Assembly (NCBI RefSeq): GCF_003050705.1
Contig: NZ_QAOG01000004.1
Coordinates: forward strand, 372,001-436,000
Reading direction: 5' to 3'
Source: Sphingomonas aurantiaca
GTDB lineage: Bacteria > Pseudomonadota > Alphaproteobacteria > Sphingomonadales > Sphingomonadaceae
DNA: 64,000 bases
Shown here: one piece after another, positions 17,801-24,104 of the stretch
Layout: every line of letters begins with the position of its first letter
Numbering within the stretch: position 1 is the stretch's first letter
Notes under the pieces: model-generated
Database searches by the model: none
What the model saw: the letters and a program-made list of their open reading frames with translations, nothing else
What the model was told of the DNA's origin: nothing
Translations under genes and position numbers: made by a program

Positions 17801-18082
17801 CCCGGTCTTGGTGAGCGAGCGGGTTTCGTCGAGCCCCGGCTGGCCCGCCATCGCGCGCTCGATCGGCAGCGTCGCGAGCCGCTCGATCTCCTCGGGCGCG
17901 AGGGCCGGGACCATCGTGTTGACCTGCACCTGCACCCCGGTGATGTCGGGGATCGCGTCGATCTGCAGGCTGGCGAACGACCACAGGCCGACCGCGGCGA
18001 TCAGCGCGGTCACCACCGCGATCACCAGCCGGCGCCGCGTGACGAAATCGAGCAGACCGCCCATGGCCGAACGCGCGCTCAT
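14885..18082 (-). CDS. czcA: Heavy-metal efflux RND pump, CusA/CzcA family
   Basis: Inner-membrane proton/metal-cation antiporter of 1065 residues, the usual length for the heavy-metal RND class. It has the opening helix RRRLVIAVVTALIAAVGLWS, periplasmic pore loops (IPDITGVQVQVNT; LEQQFVVEPDPRRL), the family helix LGALDFGLIVDGAIVVVEN with the proton-relay Asp, and twelve expected membrane segments ending before a short polar tail. The ATG at 18082 overlaps the channel gene's stop (ATGA); the open frame extends further upstream but only antisense to that gene. Metal specificity (Cu/Ag or Co/Zn/Cd) cannot be told. No adaptor (CzcB/CusB) gene is adjacent. Confidence 0.93.
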   Translation of the reverse strand: MSARSAMGGLLDFVTRRRLVIAVVTALIAAVGLWSFASLQIDAIPDITGVQVQVNTMVPALAPEEIERLATLPIERAMAGQPGLDETRSLTKTGLSQVTLLYKDGTDQMRARQLVTERLNAVRDQLPPGASPQLAPITTGLGEIYYYTLEWKRPPPGMDPQRQLMELYEAQEYTVRPMLRAVTGVADVNTNGGLEQQFVVEPDPRRLTMHGVTAAELAQAVGKNVANAGGGIIARGAERFTVLTNGRVTSATDIGAIPVKFAGGILPLQVRDLADVVIGAAPRQGAATQNGRETVLGTVMMLVGQNSREVALRAADALPDIQAALPNGMVIHPQYSRAELVDRTISTVEHNLGEGALLVALVLLLVMGNWRAALIVTLVIPLAFFVTVSGMHAIGVSGNLMSLGALDFGLIVDGAIVVVENSLRLLAERRRAKGDDLTADERRDTVADAARMVARPTMFGIAIIALVYVPVLSLGGVEGKLFQPMAQAVMLAIVAGLVWTFTVVPALSAWLLRAPASDKDDSRHKGLIGLAERGYAPTLERALAHPKLLVIGALVMLAVTFGVFKTLGSQFTPQLDEGAITAMVYRPVGMSLERSLRIEQETERRIRAQFPQVSHTFSRIGTSEVATDPMPPNENDLYIFYTPEKDWPTGDGKPKTKAELVTGIEKIGRQVYKGQSFEFAQPIEMRFNEMLEGVRADVSVKIFGEDYDVLERAAKQAKAILDKQPGTEHVEFETAGRPKSIVVELDHAAMLRLGLGTAEVNSAITEAIAGAEVGFIPEGEARHMIVVRMPESLRADPAAILALPLRVGDYGMVPLSRVARLRVAPKVEPILHDGGKRRAALMVTLNTSDLAGYVAKARAAVEGQVKLPPGYRIEFGGQFHQLEAAQKRLSIVVPAALVLIFLLVYAALGSVKEAAIVYTGIPFAVTGGVLALWLRGMPFSITAAIGFIALSGIAMLNGLVLVDHINALRDGRDGDPRPVDDAVREGARDRLRPVLSTALVASIGFVPMAIASGAGAEVQRPLATVVIGGIVTSTLLTLVLLPSLYRWLVRDKKSETSSEPDCPAN

Positions 18083-19356
18083 CGGGCGAGCGCGGTGCCG
18101 CCGTTGAGCGCACGCAGCATCAGCAGCGCCTCGAGCGCCTCGCGGCGCGTATCGAGCAGCGCGTTGGTCGCGTCGATATAGGATTGCTGCATCTGCATGT
18201 AGATCGCGAGCGGGATCGCCCCGAGCTGGAAGTTGCGATTGGCCTCCTCGGCGGTATCGGCAAAGCTGCGCGGCGTATTCCCATCCCATTTGCCGAGCGC
18301 GGATCGCTTGGCCTCGTACTGCGCCGCCTGGTCGAACACGTCGCGCGCGACGCGCCGTTCGGCGTTGATGAGAGTCGCGTTGGCCTGCGCCTGTCGCCCC
18401 TGTTCGACCGCGACCTCGCCAGCCTGCCGGTTCCACAGCGGGATCGTCGTCGAGAGGCGGACGCCATAGTTCGTCTCGCGGATGTCGGAGCGTGCGCGAT
18501 CATAATAGGGCCCGACGCCGACGATCGGGAGCCGCGCCTTGCGCGCCAGATCGACTCGTAGGCCCTGCTGCTCGAACTGCGCGCGCAGGGCCTTCAGCTC
18601 GAAATTGTTCGCGGTGGCGTTGGCTGCCAGCGTCGTGCCCGATGGGAGATCGGGGAGCGACATGTCGGGGCGGACGATCCGCAGCCGCGCGGCGAACGGC
18701 GCACCGCGCAACTGGTTGAGCTCGTACAGCGCCGAGTTCGCCTCGGCGTCCGCGATCGCGGCGGTGCGCTCCGCGCTGATCGCGCCGGCCTGGAGCGAGG
18801 CGGCCTCGAGCCGGGGGGCGGGGCCCGCGGGATCGCGCGAGACGATGACGCGCGCGAGCGTCCGCATCCGTGTCGCGACCTCGCGCGCGACACCCGCCTT
18901 TTCGTCGGCGGCGAACAGCGCATAGCCGAGCGTGCGTGCGCGCGCCGCCAGCGTGGCATCGAACTGCTGGAGGCCCATCTTGGCGAGATCGACCTGCCGC
19001 TCGGCGATCGCGCGGCGCAGCGCGATGCGGCCGCCGAATTCGATCGGCTGGACGACCGAGACGGCATAGGTCAGCCCGTCGCCGAGCGGCATGCCGGTGG
19101 TGCGATCGTCGGCACGGCGCTGGCCGAATTCGACGACGGTCTCGGGATCGGCCCAGCGCCCGGCGGCGGATCGCTCGACGCCCGCGGTTTCGATCTGGCG
19201 CTGGTAGAATTGCCGCTCGGGATTGTTGGCGATGACGTCCTGCGCGAGCCGGTCGAGCGAGATCGCCGTCCCCGCCTGGGCTTGCGCCGAGGTCTGCGCG
19301 TGCGCAGCGGTCGGCATGACGGCACCGACCATCAGCGCGAGGGCAACAATCCGCAT
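18079..19356 (-). CDS. czcC: TolC/CzcC-type outer-membrane efflux channel
   Basis: Outer-membrane channel partner of the RND pump. 425 residues with a signal peptide (MRIVALALMVGAVMPTAAHA), then two copies of the helical-barrel repeat: DRLAQDVIANNPERQFYQRQ and ANNFELKALRAQFEQQGLRV start each half, and strands such as VRLSTTIPLWNRQAGE match the CzcC signature. The start at 19356 has GGAGAAG 7 bases upstream. It is first in the operon and diverges from the response regulator across 134 bases. Confidence 0.9.
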   Translation of the reverse strand: MRIVALALMVGAVMPTAAHAQTSAQAQAGTAISLDRLAQDVIANNPERQFYQRQIETAGVERSAAGRWADPETVVEFGQRRADDRTTGMPLGDGLTYAVSVVQPIEFGGRIALRRAIAERQVDLAKMGLQQFDATLAARARTLGYALFAADEKAGVAREVATRMRTLARVIVSRDPAGPAPRLEAASLQAGAISAERTAAIADAEANSALYELNQLRGAPFAARLRIVRPDMSLPDLPSGTTLAANATANNFELKALRAQFEQQGLRVDLARKARLPIVGVGPYYDRARSDIRETNYGVRLSTTIPLWNRQAGEVAVEQGRQAQANATLINAERRVARDVFDQAAQYEAKRSALGKWDGNTPRSFADTAEEANRNFQLGAIPLAIYMQMQQSYIDATNALLDTRREALEALLMLRALNGGTALAR

Positions 19357-19430
19357 TTCCGTGCTTCTCCAAGGGGATATCCTTGATGCGCCGGTAGCCG
19401 CCGGGCCGTGGGGCCGTCGATTAAATCCGC

Positions 19431-19445
19431 GTTCAGACTCTGAAC
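19431..19445. promoter_or_regulatory. 15-bp perfect palindrome between the efflux operon and its two-component genes
   Basis: GTTCAGACTCTGAAC is perfectly symmetric around C19438; three bases further comes a second symmetric 11-mer, CAATTCAATTG (19448-19458). They lie in the 134-base divergent gap, 75 bases from czcC and 46 from the regulator GTG. This is the expected place for an OmpR-type regulator site, though such sites are usually direct repeats. Confidence 0.45.
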
Positions 19446-19490
19446 TGCAATTCAATTGACGGCGTGCCGCCCGGGCTGCGAACAGGGTTC

Positions 19491-20168
19491 GTGACGCATA
19501 TCCTGCTCATCGAGGACGACGCCGGCACCGCGCACGAGATCATGCTCGAGCTGCGCGCGAACGGTTATGCGGTGACTCACCATGGCCTGGCGGGGGATGG
19601 CTTCGTCGCGGCGCAGGACGATGGCGTCGACCTGCTGATCGTCGACCGGCAGCTTCCCGATGGCGAGGGGCTCGACCTGATCGCGCGGCTGCGGGCCGAG
19701 GGCCGGCGGACCCCCGCGCTCGTCCTCAGCGCGCTCGGCAGCCTCGACGACCGGGTCCGGGGACTGCGCGCAGGCGGCGACGATTATCTGCCCAAGCCGT
19801 TCGCGCTGGTCGAGTTGGTGGCGCGCGTCGAGGCGCTGTTGCGCCGACCGAACGAGACGCGCGACACGCGGCTGATCGTCGGCCCGCTCGACCTCGACCT
19901 GCTGGCGGGGACCGCGACGCGATCGGGGCGGGCGCTCGACCTGCTGCCGCGCGAATTGAAGCTACTCGACTATCTGGTCCGCCGCCCCGACCGGATCATC
20001 ACGCGGTCGATGCTGCTACGCGATGTCTGGGGCTATACATTCGAGCCCAACAGCAACGTCGTCGACGTGCATATGGGACGCCTGCGCCGCAAGGTCGACG
20101 GAGAGGGCGAACCGCAATTGATCCGTAACGTACGCGGGCAAGGCTATGTGTTCGATGTCCCGGTCTGA
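19491..20168 (+). CDS. OmpR-family response regulator, probable regulator of the metal efflux operon
   Basis: 225 residues. The receiver domain (1-115) has the acidic pair in LIEDDAG, the phospho-acceptor Asp52 in LLIVDRQLPDGEG and the conserved Lys in DDYLPKPFA. The winged-helix effector domain (about 128-222) ends LRRKVDGEGEPQLIRNVRGQGYVF. The GTG at 19491 (VTHILLIEDD) is chosen since receiver domains begin right at this hydrophobic strand; an upstream GTG at 19464 would add nine residues of no family character. It overlaps the kinase gene by 14 bases and faces the czcCA operon, as CusR or CzcR do. Confidence 0.9.
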   Translation: MTHILLIEDDAGTAHEIMLELRANGYAVTHHGLAGDGFVAAQDDGVDLLIVDRQLPDGEGLDLIARLRAEGRRTPALVLSALGSLDDRVRGLRAGGDDYLPKPFALVELVARVEALLRRPNETRDTRLIVGPLDLDLLAGTATRSGRALDLLPRELKLLDYLVRRPDRIITRSMLLRDVWGYTFEPNSNVVDVHMGRLRRKVDGEGEPQLIRNVRGQGYVFDVPV

Positions 20169-21507
20169 TCCGCGGACGCGTGCGACATGGCGGTGGGGCG
20201 GGGCGATCGCGGCGTTGCTAATCGTCCAGTCGCTGGTCGTCGCTGGACTATTCTGGGTACTGGCGAACGGCAGCCATCGGCGCATGGCCGAGCGCGGCTT
20301 CGTGCGCGATTGCCGCGATCTGGCCGCGATCGCGGCGCCCGCGCGGCCGGCGGGCGTGCGCGCCATGTTGGAGCGCGACATCCACCGCGATCGCTTTCTC
20401 GCGCTGTTCGCCGCGGACGGCGCGCTGATCGAGGGGAATATCGCCCGGCTGCCGCTGGCAGGGATCACCGCGCACGGATCGGTGGTCGCCGAGGTCGAGA
20501 CGACCGAACTGCCGGGCAAGACGCGCGACACCGCGCGGCTCGTCATCTGCGCGATGCCCGATGGATCGCGGCTGGTGACGGGGGTCGATCTCGACGATGC
20601 GGAAGAAGCACTGCGCGTGGTCGAGCGGTCGCTGGCGATCGCGTTGATCCCCGCAATCCTGCTCGCGATCGGGTTCGGCCTCGCGGCCGGGCGGCGTGCT
20701 GCGCGACAGGTCGATGCGGTCCGCACGCTGACCGCGCGGATCGTCGCGGGCGACCTGGCGGAGCGGCTGCCCGTCGGGACCGATCCCGACAGCTTCGGGC
20801 TGTTGTGCGCGCACATCAACGCGATGCTCGACCGGCTGCAGATGCTCGTGACCGAGGTCCGCGGCGTCGGCGACGATATCGCGCACCAATTGCGCACGCC
20901 GCTCACCCGCCTGCGCGCGCGGGTCGAGCGCGGGCTGCGCGAGGCCGATACGCGCGCGGGGTTCGAGGCGGTGGCCGATGCGGCGCTCGCCGAGATCGAT
21001 ACGCTGCTGGGGATCGTCGCGGCGTTGCTGCGGATCCGCGAACTCGAGGATCATGCGCGCCGCAGCCGCTTCGCCGCGGTCGATCTCGCGCGGCTGGTCG
21101 AGGATGCATGCGAGCTGCACCGGCCGACTGCGGAGGATCGCGGGATCGACCTGACCTGCGAGATCGCCCCGGTCGCGCCGGTCGAGGGCGATGCGAGCCT
21201 GTTGATGGAGGCGGTATCGAACCTGATCGACAATGCGATGAAGTTCGGGCCGGCCAATGGTCGCGTGCTGCTGTCGCTGCGGCATGCGGGCGGGGCGGTG
21301 GTCGTGACCGTGGCCGATGACGGGCCGGGCGTGCCGCGCGCCGAGCGGTCGCTGGTTACGCAACGCTTTTATCGCGGCCGGCAGGATTGCGAAGGCGCCG
21401 GGCTGGGGCTCAGCCTGGTCAACGCGATTGCGGACCTGCACGGCTTCACGCTGGTGTTCGCCGATGTCGGCAGCGCGGTTTCGCTGATCGCCCCGGCCCA
21501 AGTCTAG
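20155..21507 (+). CDS. Membrane sensor histidine kinase
   Basis: 450 residues. TM1 is at about 16-37, a periplasmic sensor stretch at 38-155 and TM2 at 160-180, followed by HAMP (185-235). The dimerisation domain carries His244 in DDIAHQLRTPLTRLRARVE, and the ATPase domain has the N box LIDNAMKFG, G1 DDGPGVP and G2 GAGLGLSLVNAI. The ATG lies inside the regulator gene, so the pair is co-translated. The sensor region (about 115 residues) lacks the obvious His/Met clusters of copper sensors; the inducing metal is not known. Confidence 0.9.
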   Translation: MSRSDPRTRATWRWGGAIAALLIVQSLVVAGLFWVLANGSHRRMAERGFVRDCRDLAAIAAPARPAGVRAMLERDIHRDRFLALFAADGALIEGNIARLPLAGITAHGSVVAEVETTELPGKTRDTARLVICAMPDGSRLVTGVDLDDAEEALRVVERSLAIALIPAILLAIGFGLAAGRRAARQVDAVRTLTARIVAGDLAERLPVGTDPDSFGLLCAHINAMLDRLQMLVTEVRGVGDDIAHQLRTPLTRLRARVERGLREADTRAGFEAVADAALAEIDTLLGIVAALLRIRELEDHARRSRFAAVDLARLVEDACELHRPTAEDRGIDLTCEIAPVAPVEGDASLLMEAVSNLIDNAMKFGPANGRVLLSLRHAGGAVVVTVADDGPGVPRAERSLVTQRFYRGRQDCEGAGLGLSLVNAIADLHGFTLVFADVGSAVSLIAPAQV

Positions 21508-22049
21508 AAGCGCATCGCGACGTCTATGCCGCCACCGCCCGATCCCGCCCAGGGCGTGAGGCGCACGCGGTCGTCGTGGCGCACGGTGAGCAAGAACCCG
21601 CTGGCGCCGCCGATCACCGCACCGGCAAGGACGTCGTGGACATAGTGCTTGTCGGCCCGGACTCGCGCGACGCCGACGAACGACGCGACCAGCAGGGCGG
21701 GCAGCCCCGCCTCCCAGCCATAGCGCTTTTCGAGCGAGGCGGCCGCAGCGAACGAGACCGAGGTGTGGCCCGAGGGAAAGCTCTTGTCGTCGCTGCGATC
21801 CGGGCGGCGCTCATGGATCAGTTCCTTCAGTGCGAAGGTCGTCCCGCCCGCGACGAGCATGCTGCCCCCGGCCTCCAGATCGCCGCGCCAGTCGCCCTGG
21901 ATCGCGGGCACGCCGAGCGCTGCGCCGACGAGAAGGTCGCGGCCGATATCGCTGGCATCGGCCCAGCCCTTTGGCGATGCCGTCGCGGGCGAGGCGCACG
22001 TGACGGGGACGACGACAGCGAGTGCGGCCGCGGCAATTCGAAATCTCAT
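21504..22049 (-). CDS. PAP2-superfamily phosphatase, exported
   Basis: 181 residues with a signal segment (to about residue 24). All three motifs of the phosphatidate-phosphatase type-2 family are present: KELIHERRPDRSDD (KxxxxxxRP), FPSGHTS (PSGH) and ARVRADKHYVHD (SR-x-x-x-H-x-x-x-D type). The active site would face the periplasm and remove phosphate from a lipid or isoprenoid phosphate. It is the last gene of the minus-strand operon from 26708 and its ATG overlaps the methyltransferase stop. The tail converges with the sensor kinase (4-base overlap). Confidence 0.88.
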   Translation of the reverse strand: MRFRIAAAALAVVVPVTCASPATASPKGWADASDIGRDLLVGAALGVPAIQGDWRGDLEAGGSMLVAGGTTFALKELIHERRPDRSDDKSFPSGHTSVSFAAAASLEKRYGWEAGLPALLVASFVGVARVRADKHYVHDVLAGAVIGGASGFLLTVRHDDRVRLTPWAGSGGGGIDVAMRF

Positions 22050-22672
22050 GCTGCATTGTCCTTCGGCACGCGGGGTGTATCCAGGGTTGCGATCATGCCG
22101 GCGACGCCGAACCCCGCATCGACGGTGGCGATGGTCGCGGCGGGGCCGAGCATCGTGCGCAGGGTTGCAGCGTTGAACAGCCGGTGCGTCGGGCTGCTGC
22201 CGAGCCCGATCCGTTGCAGCGAGTCCGCGGTCGTGACGTAGAGCGCGAGTCGCCCGCCTGGCCGCAACACGCGCAGGACCTCGGTGAGCACGGCGCGGTC
22301 ATCGTGCCAGAAATAGGCGACGTTTGTGGCGAGGATCCGATCAACGGACGCATCGGGCAGGGGGATCTCCGTAAAGGACGCGCAGTGGAAGATGACGTCT
22401 GCGTGGCGGCGTCGCGCCGCATCGATCATGGCCTGCGAGTGATCGAGGCCGTGGACGCGTCCGCCACCAGCCGCCGCCGACAGAGCGGGGATCGCATCGC
22501 CGGTGCCACAGCCGAGGTCGAGCACCGTCTCGCCGCGCCGGACATCGAGCGCGGCAATCGCGAGGCGGGTCGGGCGGCGATTGGCGATGCGCATCGCCTG
22601 CCCGACGAGCCGGCCGCCAATGCCGCTCGGGCGTGCGAGCTGTTGCCCGAGCGCGGCGGCGAGCGCGTTCAC
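22046..22672 (-). CDS. Class I SAM-dependent methyltransferase
   Basis: 208 residues. Motif I VLDLGCGTGDAIPAL near residue 68, the acidic loop VHGLDHSQAMIDAARR, motif II/III PDASVDRILATNVAYFW and LRVLRPGGRLAL mark a UbiE/ubiquinone-biosynthesis-like Rossmann methyltransferase. The start is GTG at 22672, overlapping the upstream TGA as GTGA; the open frame continues upstream but inside the TPR gene. The substrate is unknown; the operon context suggests a lipid-like acceptor made by the ligase, oxidase and SDR encoded upstream. Confidence 0.87.
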   Translation of the reverse strand: MNALAAALGQQLARPSGIGGRLVGQAMRIANRRPTRLAIAALDVRRGETVLDLGCGTGDAIPALSAAAGGGRVHGLDHSQAMIDAARRRHADVIFHCASFTEIPLPDASVDRILATNVAYFWHDDRAVLTEVLRVLRPGGRLALYVTTADSLQRIGLGSSPTHRLFNAATLRTMLGPAATIATVDAGFGVAGMIATLDTPRVPKDNAA

Positions 22673-23328
22673 GCGGACTTGAGCTTGGCGTTGATCTTGA
22701 CCAGCAGCGCGCGCATTTCCGCGCGCCGCCCGGTATCCCATACCGGCCGCGCCGCGTTCACCGGCGCCTGGAGGCCGCGCAGAACATATTGCTTGGCCTG
22801 GGCGGGATGCCCCTCGTCATTGAGGAAATCGGCGTAGAAAAAGTTGTTGTCGAGGCCGTTCGGATCCTGCTTCAGCGCCGCCTCGAGCAGCGCGCGCGCC
22901 TTTGCGGTGTTGCCGAAGCCGATCGGGAAACCGGGGACACGGTAGTAGAGCACGCCGAGGCTCATCTTGACGCCGCCATCGGCGACGTTCGGGTCGATGC
23001 CTTGCGCCTTTTCCAGGATCTCCCGCGCCGACCGCGCAAAGCCCAGCTGTCGCAGCACGCTCGCGCGCGCGGCTTCCTCGCTGACGACGATGCCCTGCCA
23101 CAAGAGCGGCTCGGCCCGGCCGGGATAGCGCGCCGAGACCTGCGCGGCCTCGCCCGCGAGCACGTCGAGCTGGCGATATTGCTCATTCCGGTCGGCGACC
23201 TGATAGCGGATATGCGCCCATTGGTCGTTGATGCGGCGGACCGCGGCATCCATCGCCGGATTGTTACTGGCATTGGCCGAGCCCGCCAGCGCGAGGGCGA
23301 CGAAAGCGAGAGCGTAACGGACGATCAT
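22669..23328 (-). CDS. Exported tetratricopeptide-like protein
   Basis: 219 residues. Residues 1-21 form a signal peptide (FVALALAGSANAS). The remainder is helical with TPR-like repeats: RAEPLLWQGIVVSEEAARAS, ARSAREILEKAQGIDPNV and TAKARALLEAALKQDPNGLD. It ends with a basic helix. The ATG has AGGAG 7 bases upstream and overlaps the SDR stop. It may be a periplasmic scaffold for the pathway of this operon; no catalytic motif is seen. Confidence 0.75.
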   Translation of the reverse strand: MIVRYALAFVALALAGSANASNNPAMDAAVRRINDQWAHIRYQVADRNEQYRQLDVLAGEAAQVSARYPGRAEPLLWQGIVVSEEAARASVLRQLGFARSAREILEKAQGIDPNVADGGVKMSLGVLYYRVPGFPIGFGNTAKARALLEAALKQDPNGLDNNFFYADFLNDEGHPAQAKQYVLRGLQAPVNAARPVWDTGRRAEMRALLVKINAKLKSA

Positions 23329-24104
23329 GAAAGGGCTCCTGAAGGATTGTCCTGGAATAGGGTTCGCGCGGTCAGCACCTGTCCGGCGAGGCCGCGGTCG
23401 ACCACGCCGGGCAGCAGCGCGTTGAGCTGCGTGAAGACGCGTTCCGGCAGGCCGATCGACACGTCGCGTTCGCGCCGCTCGATTGCGCGGAAGATGCGGT
23501 CGACGACCGTGGCGGGATCGTCCGCGCTCATCTTGGTTAGCGCCATGAAGCGCTCGATCGTCGCGGTGTTGAACCCGGTCCTGACCGCGCGCGGCGCGAC
23601 GTGCGTGACCGCGATGCCGCGTCCGCCAAGTTCGCGGCGCAGCGCCTGGCTGAGGCCTTTCAGCCCGGCCTTCGCGCTCGAATAGGCGGTGAAATACGGA
23701 TAGGGGACCGCGCCCATCACCGATCCGATATTGACGATCTGGCCATCGCCGCGCGCGATCATCTGGGGGACGACGGCGCTGGCGAGGACCGCCGGTGCGA
23801 CGAGGTTGACCGCATAGCCGAGCGCGATCCCGGTCGCGCCCTGCTGCTCGAACGGCCCGAAATATTGGAGGCCGGCGACGTTGGCGAGGATGTCGACGTG
23901 CCGGCCCGCGAGGTGCGCGCCGAGATCGGCGAGCGCTGCGGGATCGGCGAGGTTCGCGACGAGGTGATCGTCACAGGCGGGCGACGCAACGCGGTCGACG
24001 CCGGTCACGTGCGCGCCGCCCCCGCGCAGCCGTGCTGCGAGCAGACCGCCGATCCCGCCGGCCGCACCGGTCAGGACGATGCGGCGGCCTTCAAGCGGCG
24101 ACAC
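23325..24104 (-). CDS. Short-chain dehydrogenase/reductase of the thermostable-hemolysin operon
   Basis: 259 residues, NAD(P)-dependent. It shows TGAAGGIGG near residue 12, NVAGLQ (the NNAG position) near 75, catalytic Ser in NIGSVMG and Tyr/Lys in YSSAKAG. The C-terminal 40 residues are longer than in minimal SDRs and hydrophobic, as in acyl-chain SDRs. The start is GTG at 24104, 14 bases inside the end of the ligase-oxidase gene. Probably reduces a keto or aldehyde intermediate, or oxidises an alcohol, in the operon's pathway. Confidence 0.87.
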   Translation of the reverse strand: MSPLEGRRIVLTGAAGGIGGLLAARLRGGGAHVTGVDRVASPACDDHLVANLADPAALADLGAHLAGRHVDILANVAGLQYFGPFEQQGATGIALGYAVNLVAPAVLASAVVPQMIARGDGQIVNIGSVMGAVPYPYFTAYSSAKAGLKGLSQALRRELGGRGIAVTHVAPRAVRTGFNTATIERFMALTKMSADDPATVVDRIFRAIERRERDVSIGLPERVFTQLNALLPGVVDRGLAGQVLTARTLFQDNPSGALS

